From the NCBI RefSeq assembly GCF_947507565.1, contig NC_089193.1, forward strand, positions 868,001-932,000: DNA of 64,000 bases. Direction: 5' to 3'. Below the pieces are notes generated by a model. That model had not been told where the DNA came from. It searched no databases and worked only from the letters and a program-made list of their open reading frames with translations. The translations under genes and the position numbers were made by a program. This stretch comes from Oscarella lobularis (lineage: Eukaryota; Porifera; Homoscleromorpha; Homosclerophorida; Oscarellidae). Within the stretch, counting starts at the first letter, position 1, and each line of letters opens with the position of its first letter. Below are positions 1 through 10,119 of this stretch, piece by piece.

Positions 1-300
1 GTTTCGCTGCGAATTGCCGGCGAGTGGGAGCGCGTCGCCGCCTATCTTCTCTTCAACTCGGGCGACTACAAGCGAATTCGTCGTGAGAATCACTTAGATA
101 TGTACGCGCAGAGTCAGGCGATGCTCGACGAGTGGAAAGAGACGAATGGAAAGAAGGCGACGATTTCTTGTGTCGTCGAGGCGCTGCTCGGCGCGGGAAG
201 GAAGATGACGGCCGAGAAGGTTTTCGGCGAACAGGTAGTAACGTTGGTCGAGAAGGAAATCCAGAAGAGAACGCAGAATCGATCGCCGGAACTGATCTGA
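1..300 (+). CDS. TPR-death-domain protein, copy A, last exon only (partial)
   Basis: This is the 3' end of a gene that starts upstream of the window. The frame gives most of a death domain: the helix around AGEWERVAAYLLF, then GDYKRI, MLDEWKETNG, a VVEALLGAGRKMTAEKVFG segment, and a stop at 298-300. It matches positions 5067-5366 (last exon of copy B) almost base for base, so it is the same exon of a very recent duplicate. Death domains are protein-protein interaction modules of apoptosis and NF-kB adaptors. The TPR part seen in the complete copies is assumed to lie to the left. It converges on the minus-strand gene ending at 466. Confidence 0.8.
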   Translation, partial: VSLRIAGEWERVAAYLLFNSGDYKRIRRENHLDMYAQSQAMLDEWKETNGKKATISCVVEALLGAGRKMTAEKVFGEQVVTLVEKEIQKRTQNRSPELI

Positions 301-465
301 CCCGAAGAATGTTAGCGTGCGCATTGCGTGTCGAAGTTCTTTTTTTCTGTGCGCATTTTCTGTGCGTTTACAGTAGCTCTAGCAGTTTAATGGACGAAAC
401 GGACATACTGATACGACGTACGACGGAAAGAAAACTGCTAGTAAGACTCCATGACCCCGCTCGAT

Positions 466-1075
466 CTACCGCTTTTTCTCCCTTCTCTTCTTTTTCTTCT
501 TCTTCTTCTCTTCCTGTTTCTTCTTCTCTTTTTGCTTCTTCTTGTCATCGTCGTCTGAATCGGATTCGGACGACGAGTAAGTGAATGAGCCGCTATCAGA
601 CGAATCTGAGTCGGAGTCGAAACCGAACAGATTCGGAGCGTGCTTCTGAATTCCCGACACAAAATTGACGGCCTGCTGCACGTCGGCATTTTTCGCCAAT
701 CGAATATTAATAATCGTTCGCTCTCCCCACGGCGGCATTTTCACGCCGAGTTGAACATAGCGCTTATGGTAAACTTTTCCAGCCGAGGCATCCTCCTCTA
801 CCTTCTCTGTTGATTTTTTCGAACTGCATATAAGATGCATACAGCACTAGAAAGAGTAATAATACGTATGCAAAATCATGTGTTGATTAAGTCAGCTTTG
901 TACCTCGCTTAAAGCACTGCAACACCCTGGAAACTCAAGAAATTCGGCAGATGATTTAAACGTGACCGAACTGACGATCTCAGCACTCTTTATTTTGCTT
1001 AGAGGAATAGGCAGATAGACTGCGCTCGCTCCCTCGTTGTGAACGATCTTGTAGTCTAAGTCTTTGTATATGAGA
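466..1075 (-). pseudogene. GRAM/PH-like protein, copy A', truncated 3' part
   Basis: Two exons of the family are present (466-846 and about 904-1075). They encode the ASAVYLPIPLSKIKSAEIV strand region, the MPPWGERTIINIRLAKNAD segment and the acidic-serine plus lysine tail. Compared with the intact copy at 5542-7125, seven bases are missing at the 5' edge of the upstream exon beside the splice acceptor. All further 5' exons are absent: similarity to the intact copy stops near 1128, where an unrelated DUF4470 exon begins. The remaining sequence is nearly identical to 5542-6213, so the truncation is recent. It could still be transcribed as a chimera, but I could not join it in frame to the upstream exon. 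Confidence 0.7.
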
Positions 1076-1121
1076 CTGGAAAGTGGGCAGACAAAAAAAT
1101 TAGTCAGTTACGCATCACTGG

Positions 1122-1490
1122 CTAACTGTGAGAGTTGATTGCTTTTACACCCTTTTCTGACGGTGTTTGAGCTGCCAGGCTCAGCAGAAGTATATCTTTG
1201 GCAATAATGGCTGGATTGAAGTCGTTGACCCAGAATCGGAGCCTTCTCTTGTCGCCAAGTTTCATTCGCTGGTACGTCGTGTAGAGAATGTTTCGGACAT
1301 CGCCAGCGGCGAGAAGGCAGACGTCAAAATGATCTGACTTCGTCCGTGTCGCTCTAACCGGAATATCTTCGCACATGTCGAACGCCGCAGAATTCGCTAT
1401 GGGATAGAAAAAAGATTGTTTGATGTCCGTGAGTACATTTCTCGACGGATTGAGGAAGCGATTGAGGACAGACCGTCTCGTCGACGACAT
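1122..1490 (-). CDS. DUF4470 / dynein-assembly-factor-3-like N-terminal fragment
   Basis: A 122-residue open frame starts at an ATG (1488-1490). It carries the hallmarks of the DUF4470 domain found at the N-terminus of DNAAF3-type and MYND-finger proteins: FYPIANSAAFDMCEDIP, then HFDVCLLAAGDVRNILYT, then LRFWVNDFNPAIIAKDILLL. That is only the first part of a domain that normally continues into a much longer protein. No further DUF4470 coding sequence was seen downstream on this strand; the sequence runs directly into duplicated material of copy A'. It is best read as a displaced first exon, possibly expressed as a short or chimeric protein. The family assignment is from motif recognition only. 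Confidence 0.55.
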   Translation of the reverse strand: MSSTRRSVLNRFLNPSRNVLTDIKQSFFYPIANSAAFDMCEDIPVRATRTKSDHFDVCLLAAGDVRNILYTTYQRMKLGDKRRLRFWVNDFNPAIIAKDILLLSLAAQTPSEKGVKAINSHS

Positions 1491-1810
1491 GATTCCACAA
1501 TCATGTGACTGCGGTTACCATGCAGAAGATCCACCTGTGTCACGTGAACGATGAAAAGGAGTTGCCAGCGGATCCGTGGTTCGGCTTAATTCGTCTCGAT
1601 CATGCTTGGTGGCGCACTCAGAGACGGAATTCCCTCAGATCGAGGCCGCTGAAGACGTCTGAAAGTCAAACGCTCTCGCGATAGCGTACGAGCTCTTTTG
1701 ATTCGTCTAATCGACTGCGTAACACAAGTGAGGGTGCTTCAAATGCTAACGCCTAGTCTAGTGTAGCGAGAGTGACAGCAACGTCGTAGTGGGGCCCCGC
1801 GGCCCGATCC
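1491..1810. repeat. Intergenic stretch with a segment (about 1660-1795) repeated near 9372-9500
   Basis: No gene is visible here. From about 1660 to 1795 the sequence resembles 9372-9500 in the same orientation: shared words include gcgtacgagctcttt, cctagtctagtgtagcgag and a gggcccc run. In both places it lies beside a broken copy of the GRAM-like gene, so it may be the sequence into which, or from which, the array duplications were joined. Confidence 0.45.
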
Positions 1811-3402
1811 TCAGCGCCCTACACTGTACTCCTTTTCCTTCCTTCCTTTCTTTTTCTTTTTCTTTTTCTTTTCTCTTCTCTTTTTCTTGTCGTCGTCGCC
1901 GTCCGAATCGGACGACGAGTAAGTGAACGAGCCGCCATCGGACGAATCTGCATCGGAATCGAAACCGAACAGATTCGGCGCATTCTTTTGAACTCCCGAC
2001 ACAAAATTAACCGCTTGCTGCATGTCGGCATTTTTCGCCAATCGAATATTGATAATCGTTCGCTCTCCCCACGGCGGCATTTTCACGCCGAGTTGAATAT
2101 AGCGCTTATGATAGACTTTTCCAGCCGACGCTTTCTCTTCGATCGTCTCCGTGATTTTTTTCGAAATACGAAGACCTTGCAGAACGTACTAAAAAGATTG
2201 CGGTATATTAGTAAGTGTCATATCGTGCTGTTCTTGACTTATACCTCGAATAGATGACTGCAACACCCCATCTTCTGCACGAATTCAGCGGTGGATCGGA
2301 ATTCGACTGAACTGACGATCTCGGCACTCTTTATTTTGCTTAGAGGAATGGGCAGGTAGACTGCACTGGCTCCCTCGGTGTGAACAATTTTGTATTGTAA
2401 GTCTTCGTATACAAGATTTTTGCCTGGAAAATAGGAAGACGAAAATTTAGTTCTTGTGTGTGGTGTGTGTATTTAATTATTTAATTTATCTCTTTGTTTA
2501 CCTTTCCATTCGTTTAGGGAAAGAAATAGCAGCCGTTTCGACGTGAGCACGGCCGTTCCTTCAGGCAGAACGCTGCGATGAAAGGCGCTCTTCTTGTCAA
2601 CAAAGAAAACGCACTGATAGGCCAGATCGATTGTCGGCGAAAGCAGATCTTCGTAGCCGGAAATTTTCAGCTCGTTTTTGATGTGACTCTGGTTGAGCTG
2701 AGCCTAACGAGAAGAGCGCATGCAGACGCCGAAGAAGAAGAAAACACAAAGATTGACTTGAATTTACCTCGACCGGTGGCAACCCGAAAGTGTCGATGCT
2801 CTTGGCGAGATTCGACGATCTCGTCATCGCCTTGCACACCGTGCTCGCCAAACGCCTTGCAACGACCTTCGGATGTTTTCGCTCCTTGGCGAAAAATTCG
2901 CGCAACGCTTCTTCCATCTCGTTTGACTCGCTCTTCTTCGCCGACTCGTCGCCGTCGTCGTCGTTGCGAGCCGTCAAGAATCCGGGCAGCAGCGACTCGT
3001 CGTCTCGACGCTGCGAGTCGAACTCGGCCGACTCGCGCGTCGCGTACTCGTCGATCGCGTCGTCGCACTCGAGCAGATAGTCGACCTCTTTCGTCTGATC
3101 TTGATCGGTTGTCAGCTTGGCGAGACGACTCGCTCCGCCGCCCGTCGACTTCGTCGGCTCCTTGAAATTGACGAGTACGACGCCCTCGCGATGACGTCCG
3201 ATGTCTTCGTCGACGTCGTAGAAGCTGAGAACTAGAGACAGACGTATCAAAGTGATTAGTTCATATTGTCTACTTTTTTTTCTGATCCGTCACCTCCAGA
3301 CTTGAGTCGCTTCTTCTTCTTTTTCACGCGACTTCTCGCGTCGACGTCGACGTCGTCGACGAAGTTGGCGTCTTCAACCGATCGACCTCGGCCTCGAATC
3401 AT
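1811..3402 (-). CDS. GRAM/PH-like protein with lysine-rich tail, copy B' (intact)
   Basis: The gene model is complement(1811-2188, 2245-2423, 2502-2703, 2768-3231, 3294-3402), 443 residues, all frames consistent. I do not recognise a named family. The N-terminus is basic (MIRGRGRS, later a KKKKKRLKSG patch). It is followed by a conserved SFYDVDEDIG...GVVLVNFKEP block, an acidic variable linker, and the conserved TFGLPPVEV and LNQSHIKNELKISGYEDLL blocks. A segment AVLTSKRLLFLS...YLPIPLSKIKSAEI has the pattern of a GRAM/PH-like lipid-binding fold. The tail is SDSDD/E-rich and then almost pure lysine/glutamate. It is divergent from the TPR-death-domain gene starting at 3656. Function unknown; membrane or phosphoinositide binding is inference. 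Confidence 0.7.
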
Positions 3403-3655
3403 TGGGACACTCTCGACAGCCGAGTCGACTGGCGAATGAAGGGGGAACTAAATGAAAGGGCAGCAAGAGCTTCGTGCACTTTCATTTCGCGGCGAGCTAG
3501 GTATTGAAAGGGCATCGTGAGCTTCGTGCACTTTCATTTAGCGATAGGGTGTTGTACCTAAACCGAAAGGACAATTTACATGATGTACTTTCGTTTTCAC
3601 CTTCGACAGGTTTCGTAAAAATCGTCACAAGGTCACTCTGTATGCTGACCATCCG
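3403..3655. promoter_or_regulatory. Shared intergenic promoter of divergent pair B'/B
   Basis: The two start codons lie back to back 253 bp apart. A word of about 25 bases built on gagcttcgtgcactttcatt occurs twice in direct orientation (around 3468-3489 and 3518-3539), each preceded by a gaaagggca motif. This could be a duplicated regulatory site. No TATA box is evident. The corresponding gaps in the other pairs are 151 bp (7126-7276) and 156 bp (13860-14015). Confidence 0.45.
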
Positions 3656-5366
3656 ATGGATCGACAGGAAGATGTTGCCGTCGATCCTGCCGACGTGTGC
3701 AGTACGACTCGACCTCCTCCGATCTGCTGCGTATATATTATATACATATTCGACTTGCTTTCGCTGTAGAAGTGCTCGAAGAACTTCTCAATGAAGGCGG
3801 TACGGCGTTCGCTAAGAGGGACTTCGTCGAAGCGGAGAGAATCTACGACCAGTGTCGTAAACTCATGCACTCGTTTCCCGCCAGGGTGCCGCAGTCGGTG
3901 AAAGACAGTTACAAGTCAACAGGTATATACGGCCCAGCGTGCAATCCCGACGTTTTCTTTAGCTATTGTATTCTAGTCTACTTCGAGTTGGGTCGAAGTA
4001 TGATGTCTCAAAGTTGGAGCAAATGCGACGATTTCAAACATTACTTTCGTCAAGCTCTCAACTGTTCGAGTTCCGGAACAAGAGTTACAGCGGGCAAAGC
4101 AAGGAGTGCGACACGCGCGTCATACTGATACCGGATCCGCTTTGAAGTTAATATATTGACTTTTTTTACAGTTTGCTTTCGGCTTGGAAAGTGCATCTAT
4201 CTCGAAGGGCAGGCTCAGTACATGCACGAAGCGGAATCGTTCTTACAGACGGCCATGTCAGCGTTCAGACGCTTGCACGGGCCAAAAAGTCGTGCCTTGG
4301 CATCAGGTAAGAGTATCGTTTTTAGATTGTTCGTGTGTGAGAGTTTTCTTCGCACGTGCTACAGTGCACACCGCTTTGGGTCTCGTCCATTTGGATCAAG
4401 ATCGAATCAAGGATGCCGCGTCTCAACTTACGCTGGCTGGAGAAATTTTGGATTCGGCTCTGCTCGACAAAAGAAATCCTTGTTTCGCCGAGTGTACGTT
4501 TTTCCTTATATACATATATTTATTTATTTATTTAATGGGGGCTCCTCTGCAGATAAACGAACGCTCGGACTGCTGAGAATGAAAGAGAAATATTACAGTG
4601 AAGCGGCGAGGCAATTGAGGGCTTCTCTCACCGTCTACAGCGGCCTTTTCAAAGAAGATCATCCAATGATATCCATCGGTTTGAAAAAAAATAAATGATA
4701 ATATAGTTATTAATAGGAGAGTTTCTTTAGTTCAAATGTCTTTGGGCACGTGTCTGTACCGTAGCGGTAAGATCGCCGATGCCCATCTGATGCTGACCAC
4801 CGCTTTCGACGTGTACGATAAGACGGTACACAATCCAGCACCGCGATTCCAGTCGATCGCCGAATCAGGTAGACACGGACGGCGCGAGTGATTTAGACCC
4901 TAACGCATGCACGTGTATAGCAAAAACCGTCATGGAAAAATGTCCTCGTCATCGCATACAATGGGGAGAGGGTTAGCGGATTGAAATTAATTATTTAACG
5001 TCATCATTCATTTTTAATTAAGACGGTTCTATTGACGTGTGTCCGCGCGACAGGGATCTTCACGCCGTTTCGCTGCGAATTGCCGGCGAGTGGGAGCGCG
5101 TCGCCGCCTATCTTCTCTTCAACTCGGGCGACTACAAGCGAATTCGTCGCGAGAATCACTTGGATATGTACGCGCAGAGTCAGGCGATGCTCGACGAGTG
5201 GAAAGAGACGAATGGAAAGAAGGCGACGATTTCTGGTGTCGTCGAGGCGCTGCTCGGCGCGGGAAGGAAGATGACGGCCGAGAAGGTTTTCGGCGAACAG
5301 GTAGTAAAGTTGGTCGAGGAGGAAATCCAGAAGAGAAAGCAGAATCGATCGCCGGAACTGATCTAG
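3656..5366 (+). CDS. TPR-death-domain protein, copy B (intact)
   Basis: Nine exons: 3656-3701, 3770-3922, 3977-4105, 4172-4306, 4365-4493, 4553-4678, 4731-4868, 4921-4971, 5023-5366 (416 residues). All introns are phase 1 and about 50-70 nt. The N-terminal part is a run of tetratricopeptide-like helices resembling the kinesin-light-chain type: AFAKRDFVEAERIYDQC, LGKCIYLEGQAQYMHEAE, LRMKEKYYSEAARQLRASL, LYRSGKIADAHLMLTTAF. The C-terminal exon is a complete death domain (WERVAAYLLF, MLDEWKETNG, ALLGAGRKMTAEKVFG). TPR plus death domain suggests a scaffold or adaptor recruited to death-fold signalling complexes; no enzyme is present. Partner genes are unknown, but the divergent GRAM-like gene is the obvious candidate. 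Confidence 0.8.
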
Positions 5367-5541
5367 CGAAGGCGTGACTCGAAGAATGTTAGCGTGCGCA
5401 TTGCGTGTCGAAGTTCTTTTTTCTGTGCGCATTTTCTGTGCGTTTACAGTAGCTCTAGCAGTTTAATGGACGAAACGGACATACTGATACGACGTACGAC
5501 GGAAAGAAAACTGCTAGTGAGACTCCCTGACCCCGCTCGAT

Positions 5542-7125
5542 CTACCGCTTTTTCTCCCTTCTCTTCTTTTTCTTCTTCTTCTCTTCCTGTTTCTTCTTCT
5601 CTTTTTGCTTCTTCTTCTTTTTCTTGTCATCGTCGTCTGAATCGGATTCGGACGACGAGTAAGTGAATGAGCCGCTATCAGACGAATCTGAGTCGGAGTC
5701 GAAACCGAACAGATTCGGAGCGTGCTTCTGAATTCCCGACACAAAATTGACGGCCTGCTGCACGTCGGCATTTTTCGCCAATCGAATATTAATAATCGTT
5801 CGCTCTCCCCACGGCGGCATTTTCACGCCGAGTTGAACATAGCGCTTATGGTAAACTTTTCCAGCCGAGGCATCCTCCTCTACCTTCTCTGTTGATTTTT
5901 TCGAACTGCATATAAGATGCATACAGCACTAGAAAGAGTAATAATACGTATGCAAAATCATGTGTTGATTAAGTCAGCTTTGTACCTCGCTTAAAGCACT
6001 GCAACACCCTGGAAACTCAAGAAATTCGGCAGATGATTTAAACGTGACCGAACTGACGATCTCAGCGCTCTTTATTTTGCTTAGAGGAATAGGCAGATAG
6101 ACTGCGCTCGCTCCCTCGTTGTGAACGATCTTGTAGTCTAAGTCTTCGTATATGAGATCTTTGCCTGGAAAGTGGGCAGACAAAAAAATTAGTCAGTTAC
6201 GCGTCACTGACTAACTGATGATGACAAGCGTAATGAGCCGGATATTGCTCATGTATTTATTTACTTATATCTGATATACTTTAAATATTTATACCTTTCC
6301 ACTCGTTTAGGGAAAGAAAGAGCAGCCGTTTCGACGTGAGCACGGCTGTTCCTTCAGGCAGAATGCTGCGATGAAAAGTGCTTTTCTTATCAACGAAGAT
6401 AACAAGCTGATACGCGAGATCAATTGTCGGTGTCAGCAGTTCTTCGTAGCCGACAATTTTGAGCTCATTTTTGATATGGCTCTGGTTGAGCTGAGCCTAT
6501 AACGAAACGACATAGACAAAAGCAAACCGGACCAGTGCTCGTTTTTTACCTCAATTGGTGGCAATCCAAAAGTATCGATTCTCTTGGCGAGATTTGACGA
6601 TCTCGTCATCGCTTTGCACACAGTGTTCGCCATACGCTTGGAAACAAACTTCGGATGTTTTCTCTCCTCCGAGAAAAATTCGCACAGCGCTTCCTTCATC
6701 TCATACGGATCGGTCGGCTCCTTCGATTTGTGGTCGTCTCGGTCGAACTGAGTCGTCGCGTACTCATCGATCGCGTCGTCGTATTCCAGCAGGTAGTCAA
6801 CATTTTCTTTCTCGTCAGGGTCGGGCGCCAGCTTGGCAAGATTATCCGCTCCTCCGGCCGTCGGTTCCTTGAAATTGACAAGTATGACGCCCTCGCGACG
6901 ACTCCCGATGTCTTCGTCAACGTCGTAGAAGCTGAGAACTAGAGTAGAAATAATTGCGATATTTATTATGACGTTGATAGATATACAGTATTAGTCATGC
7001 ATCCTGCATGCATGGTGATCACCTCCCGACTTGAGTCTTTGCTTTTTCTTCGTCACTCGATCTCTTGCATCGATTTCAGCAACGAATTCGAGGTCTTCTA
7101 CCAGCCGACCCCGACCTTTAATCAT
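5542..7125 (-). CDS. GRAM/PH-like protein with lysine-rich tail, copy C' (intact)
   Basis: The model is complement(5542-5928, 5986-6164, 6295-6496, 6550-6938, 7023-7125), 419 residues, same exon phases as copy B'. The start is the conserved MIKGRGRL; an upstream in-frame ATG is ignored because no other copy has it. The central acidic linker is shorter than in B'. The GRAM-like part and the MPPWGERTIINIRLAKNAD block are conserved, and the tail is aspartate/serine then lysine. The 3' portion is nearly identical to 466-1128. It converges on copy B (stop at 5366), leaving a gap of 175 bp that is itself conserved between copies. Confidence 0.7.
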
Positions 7126-7276
7126 CGCACAGGTAGGCAAATGAAGTCTAAATGTTGTTGTTTGTCCGCTCACCTCAATTAATATTAACTTCGTACGTTC
7201 GCTTTCAATTAGCTTCGTCAGATGACTTATTCATAGTGTCACGCCAGCTAGCGGAGTTCGATGCGCTGAAGATATT
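7126..7276. promoter_or_regulatory. Shared intergenic promoter of divergent pair C'/C
   Basis: A 151-bp gap separates two divergent start codons. Position and orientation match the gaps of the other two pairs, so one bidirectional promoter probably serves both genes. No recognisable TATA box; a cgcagaactagc-type initiator cannot be assigned with confidence. Confidence 0.4.
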
Positions 7277-8995
7277 ATGGCTGAAACACAAGAACTTGAA
7301 GCGACCGCGACAACCGATGTCGTCGTCGATCCTGCCGATCCGTGCAGTACACTGATATTATATTGCGTCGTTCATCCGAGTAGTAATTCTTGCTTGTCTG
7401 CTGCAGAAGTGTTCGAAGAACTTTTCAAAGAAGGCAAAGAGGCGTTTGCCAAGAGAAACTTTGTCGAAGCTGAGAGGATCTACCGACAGTGCGTCGAACT
7501 CGTGCATACGCTACCGATCAGACTACCGCAGTCGGTGTTGGACCGTTACAAGGCCTCTGGTACTGTACCGAAAGACAACTAGTTCGCAGTTTTAATTAAT
7601 ACTGATTATCCTGAATATCTAAAATATAGTTCACTTTGAGTTGGGACGAAGCCTGATGACTCAAAGTTGGAGCAAAAGCGACGATTTTAAACATCACTTT
7701 CATCAAGCTCTAAGAAATGCTGGAAAGAGCGCAGAACTAGAAGCAAAGAGTATCATTTATTCTCTACTTTTATTGACTATACCATTCGCATCAATGTTTC
7801 AGTTCGCATGCGACTTGGGAAGTGCATTTATCTCGAAGGGGAATACTCGCATGAAGCAGAAGCGTATTTACAGAAAGCCATGGCAGCATTCAGACGCTTG
7901 CACGGGCCCAAAAGTCGCGCTCTCGCGTCAGGTACGGTTTTTTCCGTCAATTACATTTTTCTTTGGAAAAATTATCACAGTGCATACCGCTTTGGGTCTC
8001 GTTTACTTGGACCAAGATAGTAGACGCGATGCTTCGTCACAGCTTACTTTGGCTGGAGACATTTTGGATTCGGCTTTGCTAGACAAGAAAAATCCTTGTT
8101 TCGCCGATTGTCAGTCATTTTTTTTCTCAATTCAAATAATAATTTTTTTCTCTTCTGTAGATAAACGGGCGCTCGGACTTCTGAGAATGAAAGAGAAGTA
8201 TTTCAGTGACGCAGCGAAACAGCTAAGGGCTGCTCTCACGGTCTACAATGGCCTTTTCAAAGGCAATCATCCAATCATATCAATCGGTATAATTATTAAT
8301 AACACTAACTAATGTTGTTACTTAATGTGTTCTTTTCTTCAGTTCAAATGTCTTTGGGTATATGCCTATATCGTAGCGATAAGATTGCCGATTCCCACGT
8401 TATGCTGACCACCGCTTTTGACATGTTCGACGAAACCGTATGCAATCCAGCTCCGCGATTCAAACTGATAGCAGATTCAGGTACGCGAATGAAGCTAAGG
8501 GCGATATACATTCCAATGTAAATTAATTTCATAGCAAGAGCCGTTCTGGAAAAATGCTCTCGTCAGATCAAGCGACATCGACCGGGTTTGTGTTGATCGC
8601 CTGAGAGCGAATTTATCTGTAGCCGCTGTCTTTTCTTGTTTATAGACGGAGATGGCTCGATTAACATGTGTCCGCGCGACAAAGACCTTCGCGCCGTTTC
8701 GCTGAGAATCGCCGGCACTTGGGAACAAGTCGCCGGCTATCTTCTCTTCAACACGGGCGACTACAAGCGAATTCGTCGCGAGAATCACTTGGATATGTAC
8801 GCGCAGAGTCAGGCAATGCTCGACGAGTGGAAAGAAACGAATGGAAAGACGGCGACGATTGCTTCTCTCGTCAAGGCGCTGCTCGGTGCGGGAAGGAAGA
8901 TGACGGCCGAGAAGGTTTTTGGCGAACAGGTAGTAACGTTGGTCGAAGAGGAAATGCAGAAGAGAACGCAGACTCAATCGCCGGAACTGATCTAA
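7277..8995 (+). CDS. TPR-death-domain protein, copy C (intact)
   Basis: Nine exons: 7277-7346, 7407-7559, 7630-7749, 7803-7931, 7981-8109, 8161-8286, 8343-8480, 8535-8585, 8646-8995 (421 residues), with the same phase-1 intron pattern as copy B. The N-terminus MAETQELEATATTD is longer than in B. TPR-like helices include AFAKRNFVEAERIYRQC, LGKCIYLEGEYSHEAEAYL, LGLVYLDQD and LRMKEKYFSDAAKQL. The death domain spans the last exon (TWEQVAGYLLF, MLDEWKETNGKTATIAS, AEKVFGEQVV). Likely a cytosolic adaptor. This and copy B are the cleanest members of the family here. Confidence 0.8.
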
Positions 8996-9054
8996 AAGCG
9001 AAGACGTGACTCGAAGAATGTTAGCGTGCGCATCGTGTCTAGTTGCTCGTTTAC

Positions 9055-9127
9055 TAGCCTCGATACTCCAGACCCTCGCGCGTTAAAGGGGGTGTGGTTG
9101 GCGAGAGGGTCTGGAGTATCGAGGCTA
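9055..9127. repeat. Foldback repeat (23-bp perfect inverted arms, 27-nt spacer)
   Basis: The arms at 9055-9077 and 9105-9127 are exact reverse complements (tagcctcgatactccag... against its complement). The spacer contains gcgcgttaaagggggtg. One arm plus spacer recurs in opposite orientation at about 31086-31128. This is the signature of a small inverted-repeat transposable element (MITE-like) inserted just after the stop region of copy C. Confidence 0.6.
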
Positions 9128-9132
9128 CTCGT

Positions 9133-9400
9133 TTACCGCTTTTTCTCCTTTCTCTTCTTTTTCTTCGTCTTCTCTTCCTGTTTCTTCTTCTCTTTCCGCT
9201 TCTTCGGCTTCTTTTTCTTGTCATCGTCGTCTGAATCGGATTCGGACGACGAGTAAGCCTTGAGTGAACGAGCCGCTATCAGACGAATCTGCGTCGGAGA
9301 CGAAACCGAACAGATTCGGGCGTGCTTCTGAATTCCCGACACAAAATTGACGACCTGCTGCATTTTTCGCGGCTGAAACGTTCTCACGATAGCGTACGAG
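9133..9400 (-). pseudogene. GRAM/PH-like protein, copy D', 3' relic
   Basis: Only the C-terminal tail of the family remains: a VVNFVSGIQKHA match, then a frameshift relative to intact copies, then the SSSESDSDDDDKKKK and lysine-rich end with the stop near 9133. Upstream exons are absent; homology ends near 9370 at the segment that also occurs at 1660-1795. It is a dead end of the array. Confidence 0.65.
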
Positions 9401-9559
9401 CTCTTTCCTTCGTCCATCTACATAACGTGAGTAAGGGTGCTGGGAAAAGCTAACGTCTAGTCTAGTGTAGCGAGTGGGACAGCAAAGGGGTCGTTGGGCC
9501 CCTCCGTTTTAGTAAGCATGTCCTCCTTTATGTACAGTATTGCCTATCCATCTTTTTAT

Positions 9560-9990
9560 CTAGAGCAGGCGGAAGAATGAGGAGCAAGAGCTTATAGCGT
9601 CGCGGTGAAGCCCTTCGAGCCATGCAGTCTGCCCTCGAGGCAATTAAAGACAAACGTACATCCTGTCTAATGTTTTGAAAGTCTAAGCTAGTTAGCAGCC
9701 ACAAGTGCATTTGCTTGGCAGGCAAAAATAGGAGCGAGTTGGACGTAGTGGAATAGGGGTTGTAAAAGGCCAAACGACAGTCCAGCCCAGTGCATGGTCG
9801 TCCGTAGAGCACGTCCGACTGCCGGTCCGTATTTGTTAATGGCCTCTCCGACGTTTGAGTTGTACATACCCGAAAGCGTTCCGTTGTTCACTCCTGTGAT
9901 GATCATGTACTCCATGTAAAAAGATATCTGGACCATATGGAAACGCAAAAGACGAAACCCATATATCGTCAAAATGGAGCAGTATAGTAC
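9560..9990 (-). pseudogene. Avidin-family pseudogene, inverted copy of the gene at 11002
   Basis: Broken frames on the minus strand carry recognisable avidin blocks in the right order: NNGTLSGMYNSNVGEAINKY, a damaged YGRP...GLDCRLAFYN region, and NPYSTTS before the tail. At least two frameshifts separate them, and the signal-peptide region is scrambled. Sequence upstream of it (to about 10140) resembles, inverted, the region upstream of the intact gene, including words such as gttgcgtac and atactgctcca. It is an inverted duplicate that has decayed. Confidence 0.75.
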
Positions 9991-10119
9991 GTACGCAACT
10001 GCTCAGAGTACTAGTAGCAGAACTTCTTTTCGCACCCGGCGGCCAAAATTTCCGAAGCCTTGCAGGTTGCGAAAGTAAGTTCTCAGGCCATACTCTGAGT
10101 AAACTTCCTTTTGCACTCA

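Noticed and set aside
132-584. Long plus-strand frame overlapping the death-domain exon of copy A
   Set aside because: It is the shifted frame of the same exon and runs into the antisense of the lysine tail; the death-domain frame is conserved in all copies.
2578-3165. 195-codon plus-strand frame opposite the GRAM-like gene
   Set aside because: Antisense shadow of the large coding exon 2768-3231; arginine/serine-rich low complexity and not conserved in the other copies.
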